From ZC4RG42 sp003242425 (GTDB lineage: Bacteria; Pseudomonadota; Gammaproteobacteria; Burkholderiales; SG8-39), in the NCBI GenBank assembly GCA_937907425.1, contig CALCIE010000087.1, positions 21,363 to 85,362 of the forward strand: a stretch of 64,000 nucleotides of DNA. The letters run 5' to 3'. Numbering within the stretch: the stretch's first letter is position 1; each line of letters starts with the position of its first letter. Position numbers and translations under genes: made by a program. Below the pieces are notes generated by a model. That model had not been told where the DNA came from. It was given only the letters and a program-made list of their open reading frames with translations, and made no database searches. Below, one piece after another: positions 26,162 to 35,423 of the stretch.

Positions 26162-29100
26162 ACGCCCTCCCGCGATACGGCCTGCGCCGTCGGGACGCGC
26201 AGCGAACGACGGCCGAGGCTGCGCAACAGCACGTAGAACACCGGCGTGAGGAAGAGGCCGAACAGCGTCACGCCCAGCATGCCGGAGAACACCGCGATGC
26301 CGATGGCGGTGCGCATCTCCGCACCGGCGCCGGTGGACAGCGCGAGCGGCACCACGCCCATGATGAAGGCGATCGAAGTCATGAGGATGGGACGCAGCCG
26401 CAGCCTGCAGGCTTCGAGCGCCGCCTGCACCACGCCGTGGCCGCGCTGCTCCAGCTCGCGCGCGAATTCGACGATCAGGATGGCGTTCTTGCACGCCAGG
26501 CCCATCAGCACGAAGAACGCCACCTGGGTGAAGATGTTGTTGTCGCCGCCGGTGAGCCACACGCCGGTGATGGCGCAAAGCAGGCACATGGGCACGATGA
26601 GGATCACCGCGATCGGCAGCGTGAAGCTCTCGTACTGGGCCGCGAGCACGAGGAAGACCAGCAGTACGCACAGCGGAAACACGAAGACCGCTGTGTTGCC
26701 GGCGAGAATCTCCTGGTAGGTGAGATCCGTCCATTCGTAGGTGATGCCGCGCGGCAGCGCTTCCTCGGCGATGCGCTCGATCGCCGCCTGCGCCTGCCCG
26801 GAGCTGTAGCCCGGCGCCGCCGCGCCGTTGAGATCGGCGGTGGGGAAGGCGTTGTAGCGCATCGCGCGATCCGGACCGTAGCTCTGTTCGACGCGCATCA
26901 GGGCGCCGAGCGGCACCATCTCGCCCGCGGCGTTGCGGGTCTTCAGCAACGCGATGTCCTCGGCATGCGAACGGAACGGGGCGTCGGCCTGCACCACCAC
27001 GCGGTAGGTGCGGCCGAAGCGGGTGAAGTCGTTGACGTAGAGCGAGCCCAGGTAGATCTGCATGGTGTCGAAGATGTCCGGCAGCGAAACGCCCATGCGC
27101 TTGGCCTTCGTGCGGTCCACGTCGGCGTAGAGCTGCGGCACGTTGATCTGGTAGCTGGAGAACACGCCCGCGAGCTCGGGCGCCTGCTGGGCGCGCGTGA
27201 TCATGGCCTGCACCGCTTCGTAGAGCGCCTCGTCGCCCAGCGAGGCGCGGTCCTCGATCTGCATCCTGAAGCCGCCGATGGTGCCCAGCCCCTCCACCGC
27301 GGGCGGCGGGAAGATGGCAATGAAGGCGTCCTGGATTTCGAACAGCCGCCGGTTGACGTCCATCGCGATCGCGCCGGCCGAAAGTTCGGGCGACTTGCGT
27401 TCGGAGAAGTCGTCGAGCGTGAAGAACACGATGCCGGCGTTGGGCGCGTTGGTGAAGCCGTTGATCGACAAGCCGGGGAAACCCACGGCGTGCTTGATGC
27501 CCGGCGTCTGCATGGCGATGTCCGACATGCGCCGGATGACGGCCTCGGTACGGTCGAGCGAGGCGCCGTCGGGCAGTTGCGCGAAGCCGACCAGATATTC
27601 CTTGTCCTGCTGCGGCACGAAGCCGCCGGGCACGAGCTGGAACATCATCCAGGTCGCGCCGATGAGCGCGAGATAGACGCCCATCGCGGCCGCCTTGCGG
27701 CTCAGCACGCGCCCCACCACGCTCTGATACCGCCCGGCCGAGCGGGCGAAGAAGCGGTTGAAGCGCCGGAAGAACCAGCCGAAGCTCGAGTCCATGAAAT
27801 GCGTGAAGCGATCCTTCGGCGCATCGTGCGGCTTGAGCAGGATGGCCGCGAGCGCGGGCGAGAGCGTCAGCGAGTTGAAGGCGGAAATGATGGTGGAAAT
27901 GGCGATGGTCAGCGCGAACTGCTTGTAGAACTGTCCGGTCAGGCCGCTGATGAAGGCGATGGGCACGAACACCGCGCACAGCGTCAGCGCGATGGCGATG
28001 ATGGGTCCGCTCACCTCCTTCATGGCGATGTGGGTGGCGGTCTTCGGGTCGTGGCCGAGCTCGATGTTGCGTTCGACGTTCTCCACCACCACGATCGCGT
28101 CGTCCACGACGATGCCGATGGCGAGCACCAGCCCGAATAGCGTCAGCGTATTGACAGAGAAACCGAACAGCAGCAGAAGCGCGAAGGTGCCGACGATCGA
28201 AACCGGGACCGCGGCGAGCGGAATGATGGATGCGCGCCAGGTCTGCAGGAACACGATGACCACCAGCACTACCAGCGCGACCGCTTCGAGCAGCGTCCGG
28301 ATCACGGCTTCGATCGACTTCTGCACGAAGCGCGTGGGGTCGTAGACGATGTCGTAGTCCACGCCTTCCGGAAAATCCTCCTTCAGCCGCGCCATGGTCT
28401 CGCGCACCTGATTGGAGAGCGCGATGGCGTTCGATCCGGGCGCCTGGAACACGCCGATGGCGACCGCGGGCTTGTTGTTGAGCAGGCTGCGCAGCGCGTA
28501 TTCGCCCGCGCCCAGCTCGATGCGCGCGATGTCGCGCAACCGCGTGATGCGCCCGTCCGGCGAAGTGGCGACGATGATCTCGCCGAACTCCTCCTCGGTG
28601 GTCAGGCGGCCGCGCGCGTTGATGGAAAACTGGAACTCCGCGCCGTCGGCCGGCGGCGCGCCCACCACGCCCGCCGCCACCTGCAGGTTCTGTTCGCGGA
28701 CGGCGTTGGCCACGTCGCTCGCGGTGAGATTGCGTGCCGCCACTTTCTGCGGATCGAGCCACACGCGCATGGCGTAGTCGCCGCCGCCGAACACCATGGT
28801 CTGTCCCATGCCGGGAATGCGCTGCAGCACGTCCTTGACGTTCAGCACCGCGAAATTGCGCAGATAGAGCTCGTCGTAGCGCTCGTCGGGCGAGACGATG
28901 TGCACCACCATGATGAAGTTCGGCGAAGTCTTCTCGGTGGTCACGCCGATCTGCCGCACTTCCTCGGGCAGACGCGGCAATGCGCGCTGCACGCGGTTCT
29001 GGACCTGCGTCTCGGCGAGATCGACGTCGGTGCCGACCTTGAAGGTCACCGTCAGTGTCATCACGCCGTCGCTGGTGGCCTGCGAGGACATGTAGAGCAT

Positions 29101-29334
29101 GTTCTCGACGCCGTTGATCTGCTCTTCCAGCGGCGCGGCCACGGTGTCGGCGATCACCTTCGGGTTGGCGCCCGGATAGACGGCGCGCACCACGACCGAA
29201 GGCGGCACCACGTCCGGGTATTCGCTCACCGGCAGTCTGAACAGTGCGAGCACGCCCAGAATGAAAATGAAGACCGACAGTACGCCGGCGAAAATCGGGC
29301 GGTCGATGAACACCCGCGAGAGATTGGGACTCAT
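26158..29334 (-). CDS. RND multidrug efflux permease, MexF/AcrB type
   Basis: 1058 residues, the usual HAE1 length. TM1 is about 10-28, followed by the porter domain with QVQNRVQRALPRLP. TM4 carries the proton-relay pair D411-D412 in GIVVDDAIVVVENVERN, and repeats of TM helices occur at 340-560 and 870-1040. Exports diverse hydrophobic compounds from the periplasm/inner membrane using proton motive force. It lies between adaptor and channel in a typical adaptor-pump-channel operon; similarity looks closest to MexF. Substrates unknown. Confidence 0.95.
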   Translation of the reverse strand: MSPNLSRVFIDRPIFAGVLSVFIFILGVLALFRLPVSEYPDVVPPSVVVRAVYPGANPKVIADTVAAPLEEQINGVENMLYMSSQATSDGVMTLTVTFKVGTDVDLAETQVQNRVQRALPRLPEEVRQIGVTTEKTSPNFIMVVHIVSPDERYDELYLRNFAVLNVKDVLQRIPGMGQTMVFGGGDYAMRVWLDPQKVAARNLTASDVANAVREQNLQVAAGVVGAPPADGAEFQFSINARGRLTTEEEFGEIIVATSPDGRITRLRDIARIELGAGEYALRSLLNNKPAVAIGVFQAPGSNAIALSNQVRETMARLKEDFPEGVDYDIVYDPTRFVQKSIEAVIRTLLEAVALVVLVVIVFLQTWRASIIPLAAVPVSIVGTFALLLLFGFSVNTLTLFGLVLAIGIVVDDAIVVVENVERNIELGHDPKTATHIAMKEVSGPIIAIALTLCAVFVPIAFISGLTGQFYKQFALTIAISTIISAFNSLTLSPALAAILLKPHDAPKDRFTHFMDSSFGWFFRRFNRFFARSAGRYQSVVGRVLSRKAAAMGVYLALIGATWMMFQLVPGGFVPQQDKEYLVGFAQLPDGASLDRTEAVIRRMSDIAMQTPGIKHAVGFPGLSINGFTNAPNAGIVFFTLDDFSERKSPELSAGAIAMDVNRRLFEIQDAFIAIFPPPAVEGLGTIGGFRMQIEDRASLGDEALYEAVQAMITRAQQAPELAGVFSSYQINVPQLYADVDRTKAKRMGVSLPDIFDTMQIYLGSLYVNDFTRFGRTYRVVVQADAPFRSHAEDIALLKTRNAAGEMVPLGALMRVEQSYGPDRAMRYNAFPTADLNGAAAPGYSSGQAQAAIERIAEEALPRGITYEWTDLTYQEILAGNTAVFVFPLCVLLVFLVLAAQYESFTLPIAVILIVPMCLLCAITGVWLTGGDNNIFTQVAFFVLMGLACKNAILIVEFARELEQRGHGVVQAALEACRLRLRPILMTSIAFIMGVVPLALSTGAGAEMRTAIGIAVFSGMLGVTLFGLFLTPVFYVLLRSLGRRSLRVPTAQAVSREGV

Positions 29335-29335
29335 A

Positions 29336-30490
29336 TCAGCCTCGCTTCGCGCCGGCGCGCTCTGCCGCTGCGGGCACCCCGCCCGTCTGCGGCGTGACGA
29401 GGCTTCCCGGACGCACCCGTTGCAGACCGTTCACGACGATCCGCTCGCCCGGCTGCAGGCCCCGCTCGATCACGCGTTCGTGCGCGAGCAGCGGACCGAG
29501 CTTCACTTCGCGATAGGTGGCCTTGTTGTCTTCGTCCACCACCATTACGAACTTGCGGTCCTGGTCGGTTCCGATGGCGCGGTCAGGTACCACCACCGCC
29601 TCGCGCGCCTGCGATTCGTCGGCGAGCTTTACGCGCGCGTAAAGGCCCGGCGTTAGCGAACCGTCGCTGTTGTCCAGCAAGGCCCGCATGCGCACCGTGC
29701 CCGTGGTGGGATCGACCTGGTTGTCGACGAACACCAGCTCGCCCTTGCGCGGGAAGCCCTCTTCGTTGGCAAGGCCGATGTACACCGGCATGCGCTTGCC
29801 AGGCTTGTTGAGGCCGTATTCCAGATAGACGCGCTCGTCGACTTCGAACTCGGCATAGATGGGCGTGATCGCGACGATGGTCGTGAGCAGCGGCGGGTCG
29901 GGAATCTCGCCCTGCACCAGATTGCCCGCGGTGATTTCGATGCGCCCGACGCGGCCGTCGATGGGCGCGACGATGCGTGTGTACGCGAGGTCAAGCCGCA
30001 GGCGATTGGCCTGCGCCTGCGCAGCACGCAACGCGGCAAGCGCGTCGTCCACGGCGCTGGCGCGCTGATCGAGCTCCTGACGCGAGGTGGCGTTGACCTT
30101 CACGAGCTGTTCGCTGCGCGCCAGTTCCTTGCGCGCCAGTTCCAGTCGCGTCTTCGCCGCAGCCACTTCCGCCTCGGCGCGCGCCATGTTCGCTTCGAAG
30201 GGACGCGGATCGATGATTATGAGCACGTCGCCCTTCCTGACCATCTCGCCCTGCTTGAAGCGCACTTCCTCGATGTAACCGGTCACGCGCGCGCGCACTT
30301 CGACCGACTCGACCGCCGCCAGGCGGCCCGTGAAGACGTCGCTGCGCACCACCGTGCGTGCTTCGGCGGAGGCCACCGTCACGGGCGGAGGCGGCGGCGC
30401 ATCCGTTTGGGCTTGCGACGCGGCATCGCTGCAGGCTTGCAGCAGCAACAGGGTCGCGATGGAGATCGATATTCCGTAAGCGGTGGGCAT
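29336..30490 (-). CDS. RND periplasmic adaptor lipoprotein (MFP)
   Basis: 384 residues. Signal peptide with lipobox LLQAC, so probably lipid-anchored in the inner membrane. The biotinyl-lipoyl-like domain (VTGYIEEVRFKQGEMVRKGD) is split by an alpha-hairpin (about 85-150). Beta-barrel and membrane-proximal domains follow (VDPTTGTVRMRALLDN). It links the pump to the channel. It begins one gene upstream of the pump with one base between, and sits nine bases downstream of the serine-less hydrolase. Confidence 0.93.
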   Translation of the reverse strand: MPTAYGISISIATLLLLQACSDAASQAQTDAPPPPPVTVASAEARTVVRSDVFTGRLAAVESVEVRARVTGYIEEVRFKQGEMVRKGDVLIIIDPRPFEANMARAEAEVAAAKTRLELARKELARSEQLVKVNATSRQELDQRASAVDDALAALRAAQAQANRLRLDLAYTRIVAPIDGRVGRIEITAGNLVQGEIPDPPLLTTIVAITPIYAEFEVDERVYLEYGLNKPGKRMPVYIGLANEEGFPRKGELVFVDNQVDPTTGTVRMRALLDNSDGSLTPGLYARVKLADESQAREAVVVPDRAIGTDQDRKFVMVVDEDNKATYREVKLGPLLAHERVIERGLQPGERIVVNGLQRVRPGSLVTPQTGGVPAAAERAGAKRG

Positions 30491-30499
30491 CGCTGGGCT

Positions 30500-31306
30500 C
30501 TATATGGTGGAGGATGAAGGACGCGCACTGCCGCGCGCGGGTGCGAGCAGCGGCAAGAGGAAATCGCCGATCGCCTGCCAGGTCTGTTCGGACCAGCCCG
30601 GCGTCGCGAGCTGGACCACCTGCGCCGTGACCCCGGCGGCGCGCAGTCGCTCGGCGTAATCCCGGGTTTCGTCGCGCATGGGATCATCGGGCGCGGTGAG
30701 GAGGAGCGCGGGCGGCAGGCCTTGCAGACGCGTGCACAAGATCGGTGCGGCGTAGGGATGCAGACGATCGGCCGCGTGCTGGAGATAGCTCTGATAGCCC
30801 TCGCCGCACGCGCGCGATTCCGCCTCCGCCTCGCGCATGGAACATGAACCCAGGCTGGGATCGAGCATGGGCGAGCACAGCACCTGCGCCTTGACGCAGG
30901 GACCGCCGCGGTCGCGCGCCATCATGGCGGCGACGGCTGCGAGGTTGCCGCCCGCCTCCGCACCGATGAGCGCGATGCGGCGCGCATTCCACAGTCCGCG
31001 CCCGGCGTTGTCGTGCACCCAACGCAGCGCGGCATAGGCATCTTCCGCCGCCGCGGGGAAAGGCCGTTCGGCCGCGAGGCTGTAAAAAGGTGTGACCGTC
31101 GCCACACCGAAACGCGCGGTGAGCATGCGCGCGACCGTCTCGCTTTCCTCCGGCGCATCGACAACGAAGCGTCCCGGGTGAAAATAGAGCACGACCGGCG
31201 GCGTCGACCCTTCGGGCCGGTGCACCCGCATGCGCAGCGTATGCCCGCAACTGAGACAGGTGCTTTCGTGCACAGCCGTATTCGGGGAGGGAAGCGGCGG
31301 GGCCAT
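30500..31306 (-). CDS. Alpha/beta-hydrolase, HSL-like, lacking catalytic Ser
   Basis: 268 residues of an HSL-type alpha/beta hydrolase. The oxyanion HGGG region reads FHPGRF (H43), the nucleophile elbow GDSAGG reads GAEAGGN (E117 instead of Ser), and the acid appears in TAPDDPMRDE. The catalytic His region normally IHGF reads PGWSEQTW. Thus nucleophile and His are not in place, so it is predicted to be catalytically dead. First gene of the efflux operon, nine bases from the adaptor. Could be a scaffold, ligand sensor or remnant; no family name supports a function. Confidence 0.8.
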   Translation of the reverse strand: MAPPLPSPNTAVHESTCLSCGHTLRMRVHRPEGSTPPVVLYFHPGRFVVDAPEESETVARMLTARFGVATVTPFYSLAAERPFPAAAEDAYAALRWVHDNAGRGLWNARRIALIGAEAGGNLAAVAAMMARDRGGPCVKAQVLCSPMLDPSLGSCSMREAEAESRACGEGYQSYLQHAADRLHPYAAPILCTRLQGLPPALLLTAPDDPMRDETRDYAERLRAAGVTAQVVQLATPGWSEQTWQAIGDFLLPLLAPARGSARPSSSTI

Positions 31307-31318
31307 GGTCCGAGCGAA

Positions 31319-31347
31319 GGTGAAAACGTGGCGGCATCATATTCACC
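31319..31347. promoter_or_regulatory. Candidate LysR operator in the divergent spacer
   Basis: GGTGAA and TTCACC arms separated by 17 bases lie just upstream of the hydrolase start, in the 108-base spacer shared with the LysR gene. LysR sites are often inverted repeats in such divergent spacers, but spacing here is longer than the classical T-N11-A. A second short dyad GTTC-N8-GAAC (31386-31401) overlaps the regulator's leader. Suggestive only. Confidence 0.3.
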
Positions 31348-31414
31348 CGCTTCCGGGCGACAAAGCCGTTAAGATGGAAAGCAGCGTTCAGCTTCCCGAA
31401 CAATGAGGGGCACC

Positions 31415-32368
31415 ATGGACCGGCTTCAAGCAATGGAAGCCTTCGTGCACGTCGTGCAGACCGGCAGTTTCACGCGCGCGGCCGACCGGCTTCGTCTCCC
31501 CAAGGCGACAGTTACCACGTGGATACAGAACCTCGAATCGCGCCTGCGCGTGAAGCTGCTCAACCGGACCACGCGCAAGGTGAGCGTCACCGCCGACGGC
31601 GCCGCGTACTACGAACGCTGTATCCGCATCCTTAACGAGGTCGAGGAAACCGAACAGCTTCTGACACGCACGACGGCCTCCCCTCAAGGCCGGCTGCGCA
31701 TCGACGTGCCGGTTTCTTTCGGGCGCTATATCCTCATGCCGGCATTGCCGGACTTCTTCAGACGCTATCCCGACATCCGTCTCGAAGTCGGCTGCAGCGA
31801 CCGGCCGGTCGATCTCGTCGATGAAGGCGTGGACTGCGTGGTGCGCGGCGGCGACGTACACGATATCTCGCTCGTTGCAAGGCGCATCGCCACCTTGCGC
31901 TTCGTCACTTGCGCGCACCGGGATTACATCGCCCAGTACGGCCGGCCCGAACATCCGCACGATCTGCTCGCGCATCGCTGCATCAGTTATTTCTCGGGCA
32001 AGACGGGCAAGGTCTTCAACTGGGACTTCAGCAGAAAGGGCGAACGCATCGAACTCGATGTGCAGGCCTATCTGTCGGTGAACGACAGCGATGCCTATCT
32101 CGCCGCCGGGCTCGCTGGACTGGGCATCATGCAGGTGCCGCTGATCAAGGTGCAGCACGCGCTCGACAAGGGCCTGCTGGTGCGCGTGCTGCCGGAGTGG
32201 GAAAGCGATCCCCTGCCGGTCTACGTGATGTATCCGCCCAACCGTCATCTGTCGGCCAAGGTGCGTGTCTTCGTCGACTGGGTGGCGGCGCTTTGCGAAG
32301 GGCGCGATCAGATTCCCCTGCTGGACGAGCAGCTCGGCCTGCTGCAGCATCACGAACGCGCCGCCTGA
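31415..32368 (+). CDS. LysR-family transcriptional regulator
   Basis: 317 residues; ATG 31415 chosen (GAGGGG upstream) over an in-frame ATG at 31403. Winged helix-turn-helix at 1-60 (AFVHVVQTGSFTRAADRLRLPKATVT), then the periplasmic-binding-like effector domain (from about 90). Divergent to the efflux operon, analogous to MexT/MexEF-OprN, so presumably activates or represses it in response to a small ligand. The oxidoreductase gene begins 13 bases after the stop and may be cotranscribed. Confidence 0.92.
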   Translation: MDRLQAMEAFVHVVQTGSFTRAADRLRLPKATVTTWIQNLESRLRVKLLNRTTRKVSVTADGAAYYERCIRILNEVEETEQLLTRTTASPQGRLRIDVPVSFGRYILMPALPDFFRRYPDIRLEVGCSDRPVDLVDEGVDCVVRGGDVHDISLVARRIATLRFVTCAHRDYIAQYGRPEHPHDLLAHRCISYFSGKTGKVFNWDFSRKGERIELDVQAYLSVNDSDAYLAAGLAGLGIMQVPLIKVQHALDKGLLVRVLPEWESDPLPVYVMYPPNRHLSAKVRVFVDWVAALCEGRDQIPLLDEQLGLLQHHERAA

Positions 32369-32381
32369 AGCGGCGGCATCG

Positions 32382-33989
32382 GTGGAACGGACTTTGCGCT
32401 ACGACGCACTCATCATCGGCGGCGGCCACAACGGTCTCACCTGCGCCTGCTATCTCGCGGGCGCAGGGCTGCGCGTACGCGTGCTTGAGCGCAGGCACGT
32501 CGTCGGCGGCGCCGCGGTGACGGAGGAATTCCATCCGGGTTTCCGCAACTCGGTTGCGAGTTATACCGTGAGCCTGCTGCATCCCAAGGTGATCCGCGAC
32601 CTGCGCCTGGCGGCACATGGCCTGCGTATCGTCGAACGGCCCTATTCCAACTTCCTGCCGCTAGACAATGGCGACTGCCTGCAAGTGGGCGGCGGACTGG
32701 AAGCGACGCAGCGCGAGGTCGCGCGCTTCTCCGCCCGCGACGCCGAACGCCTGCCGGACTATTACCGGACGATCGAACGCGTCGCCGACGTGCTGCGCGA
32801 GCTGGTGTTGCAGACGCCGCCCGATGCGGGCGGCGGCGTGCAGGATCTGCTCGAAGCCTTGCGGCTCGGCCTGCGGCTGCGCAAGCTGGACATGCCGGCG
32901 CGGCGCGACCTGCTCGATCTGTTCACCAAGAGCGCGGGCGAGCTGCTCGACTGGTGGTTCGAATCCGATCCCATCAAGGCGGCCTTCGGCTTCGACGCCG
33001 TGGTGGGCAATTTCGCCAGCCCCTACACTCCCGGCTCGGCCTACGTGCTGCTGCATCACTGCTTCGGCGAAGTGAACGGCAAGCGCGGCGTCTGGGGCCA
33101 TGCCGTCGGCGGCATGGGCGCCATCACCCAGGCGATGGCGGCCGAGGCGCGCGCACGCGGCGTGGAGATCAGCACCGATTCGGCCGTCGCGCAGGTGCGC
33201 ACCCGCAACCGCCGCGCCACCGGCGTCGTGCTGGAGGACGGCAGCGAACTGGAAGCGCGGGTGGTGGTGGCGAACGTCAATCCCAGGCTGCTGTTCCTGC
33301 GCATGCTGGAACCCGGAACGCTGGACGAGGACTTCCGCCGGCGCATCGAACGCTGGAAATGCGCGTCCGGCAGTTTCCGCATGAACGTGGCGCTGTCGCA
33401 ACTGCCCGACTTCGTCGCCAGGCCCGGCACGCATGCGCAGCCGCACCATTCGACGGGCATCATCATGGCACCCTCGCTCGCCTACATGGACCGCGCCTAC
33501 GAGGACGCCCGCCGCGACGGCTGGTCGCGCGCGCCGATCGTCGAAATGCTCATCCCCAGCACCGTCGATCCCGGCCTCGCGCCCGAAGGCATGCACGTTG
33601 CCAGCCTGTTCTGCCAGCAATTCAGTCCGACTCTGCCGGACGGCCGCAGCTGGGACGAGGAACGCGAAAAGGCCGCCGATCTGGTGATCGACACGGTCAG
33701 CCGCTACGCCCCGAACTTCAAGTCCGCCGTCATCGCCCGCCAGATCCTCTCGCCCCTCGACCTGGAACGCGAATTCGGTCTCGTCGGCGGCGACATCTTT
33801 CACGGTGCGCTGTCGCTCGATCAGCTCTATTCGGCACGGCCGGTGCTAGGTCATGCAAACTACCGCACTCCGGTCCGGGCCCTATACCTGTGCGGCGCCG
33901 GGGCCCACCCCGGTGGCGGCGTCACGGGCGTGCCCGGCCACAACGCTGCACGCGAGATCCTCAAGGACTGGCGCAAGCGCAAAGTCTGA
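32382..33989 (+). CDS. FAD-dependent oxidoreductase, PYROXD2/phytoene-desaturase-like
   Basis: 535 residues, GTG start at 32382 (VERTLRYDALIIGGGHNG), weak ribosome site. The Rossmann FAD motif IIGGGHNGLTCACYLAGAG (residues 10-28) is followed by VLERRHVVGGAAVTEEFHPG, a PYROXD2 hallmark. The C-terminal FAD-binding end is LYLCGAGAHPGGGVTGVPGH. It would oxidise an unidentified substrate using FAD. Family members are often annotated as carotenoid desaturases, but no other carotenoid genes are here, so that name should not be taken literally. Confidence 0.85.
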   Translation: MERTLRYDALIIGGGHNGLTCACYLAGAGLRVRVLERRHVVGGAAVTEEFHPGFRNSVASYTVSLLHPKVIRDLRLAAHGLRIVERPYSNFLPLDNGDCLQVGGGLEATQREVARFSARDAERLPDYYRTIERVADVLRELVLQTPPDAGGGVQDLLEALRLGLRLRKLDMPARRDLLDLFTKSAGELLDWWFESDPIKAAFGFDAVVGNFASPYTPGSAYVLLHHCFGEVNGKRGVWGHAVGGMGAITQAMAAEARARGVEISTDSAVAQVRTRNRRATGVVLEDGSELEARVVVANVNPRLLFLRMLEPGTLDEDFRRRIERWKCASGSFRMNVALSQLPDFVARPGTHAQPHHSTGIIMAPSLAYMDRAYEDARRDGWSRAPIVEMLIPSTVDPGLAPEGMHVASLFCQQFSPTLPDGRSWDEEREKAADLVIDTVSRYAPNFKSAVIARQILSPLDLEREFGLVGGDIFHGALSLDQLYSARPVLGHANYRTPVRALYLCGAGAHPGGGVTGVPGHNAAREILKDWRKRKV

Positions 33990-34023
33990 ACACTTGAACC
34001 CGTTAGAGAAGAAGAACACCAAT

Positions 34024-35400
34024 ATGCAGCAACCCCTGTCACCGGAACAGCAAAGCGCAAGACGCGAAGGGGCACCCCAACCGGCGCTGTCGATGTTCGA
34101 CGCGACCGCGCTCATTGTCGGACTGGTGATCGGCGCCGGCATCTTCCGCCTGCCCTCGCTCGTGGCCGCCAACACGGCGAACGAATGGGTGTTCTACGGC
34201 GTCTGGCTGGCGGGCGGGCTGATCTCGCTCATCGGCGCGCTCTGCTACGCGGAGCTGGCCACCACCTATCCCAACGCCGGCGGCGATTACTACTTCCTGC
34301 AGCGCGCCTTCGGCCGCCACTTCTCCTTCCTGTTCGCCTGGGCGCGCATCGCCGTCATCACCACCGGCTCGATCGCGGTGCTCGGCTATACCTTCGGCGA
34401 TTACGCCTCCAACCTGCTGCACCTCGGCCCCTCGTCCTCCGCCATCTACGCGGCGCTGGCGGTGCTGGCGTTGACCGCGGTGAACGTCGCCGGCATCCGG
34501 GGCACGAGCGGCACCCAGAACGTGCTGACAACGGTGGAAGTCTTCGGGCTGATCGCGGTCACCGTCACCGGCGTGCTGCTGCTTGCGCCGGATCAGACCG
34601 CGGCCGCGGCCTCCGCCGCGCCTGCCGAACCCAGGCCGTGGACGGCGGGACTGCCGCTCGCGATCCTGTTCGTGCTGTTCACCTACGGCGGCTGGAACGA
34701 AGGCGCCTACATTTCCGCGGAATTGAAGGACCGCCGCTCGATAGTGCGCGCGCTGGTGCTGAGCATCGCGACCGTGACCGTGCTCTACCTGCTCATCAAC
34801 CACGCCTACGTGCGCGTGCTGGGACTGGAAGGAATGGCGGCGAGCGAGACGGTCGCCTCCGACGTGCTGGGCCGCTATTTCGGCGACCTCGGCGCCAAGG
34901 TGTTCAGTTTCATCGTCGCGGTCTCGGCGCTGACCTCGATCAACGCCACCATCGCGGTGGGCGCGCGCTCGAACTATGCGCTCGGCCGCGACTGGCCCAT
35001 CTTCCGCTGGCTCGGCCACTGGGACCAGCGCGCCGACGCGCCGCGCAACGCGCTCTACGTGCAAGGGGGAGTCGCGCTGGCGCTTGTCATCGTCGGCGCC
35101 TTCGGCGGCCAGATCGAGACCATGGTGGACTACACCATGCCGGTATTCTGGTTCTTCTTCATGATGACGGGCGTCGGCCTGTTCGTGCTGCGGTACAAGG
35201 ACCCGCATACGCCGCGGCCGTTCAAAGTGCCGCTGTATCCCCTGACGCCGCTCGTCTTCGTCGCCACCTGCGCCTATCTGCTCTACTCCAGCCTCGCCTA
35301 CGTCGGGGGCGGTGCGCAGCTCGGCGCGGGCGTACTCATCGCCGGTGCGCTGTTGCTGCTGTTCAACATGCGCAGGACCAAGACCCAGCCGGCGCAATAG
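34024..35400 (+). CDS. APC-family amino-acid permease
   Basis: 458 residues, ATG 34024 preceded by AGAAGAACACCAAT (a weak AGAAG ribosome site). About 12 hydrophobic helices. The motif GLVIGAGIFRLPS in TM1 and the ELATTYPNAGGDYYFL region are typical of the amino acid-polyamine-organocation superfamily (LAT-like APC transporters). Likely takes up or exchanges an amino acid; substrate not predictable. It follows the oxidoreductase by 34 bases and precedes the Tat-signal methyltransferase by 23, so the three may be one transcript. Confidence 0.87.
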   Translation: MQQPLSPEQQSARREGAPQPALSMFDATALIVGLVIGAGIFRLPSLVAANTANEWVFYGVWLAGGLISLIGALCYAELATTYPNAGGDYYFLQRAFGRHFSFLFAWARIAVITTGSIAVLGYTFGDYASNLLHLGPSSSAIYAALAVLALTAVNVAGIRGTSGTQNVLTTVEVFGLIAVTVTGVLLLAPDQTAAAASAAPAEPRPWTAGLPLAILFVLFTYGGWNEGAYISAELKDRRSIVRALVLSIATVTVLYLLINHAYVRVLGLEGMAASETVASDVLGRYFGDLGAKVFSFIVAVSALTSINATIAVGARSNYALGRDWPIFRWLGHWDQRADAPRNALYVQGGVALALVIVGAFGGQIETMVDYTMPVFWFFFMMTGVGLFVLRYKDPHTPRPFKVPLYPLTPLVFVATCAYLLYSSLAYVGGGAQLGAGVLIAGALLLLFNMRRTKTQPAQ

Positions 35401-35423
35401 TTTCTTCAACGAGGAGGAGCCTC

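Noticed and set aside
24701..28762. A single very long leftward frame (over 1350 codons) covering the channel and much of the pump
   Set aside because: Only the part from 26161 downwards encodes the NodT channel with a lipobox. Upstream of that it is a shifted frame of the RND pump gene, whose own frame is intact, so it is not a pump-channel fusion.
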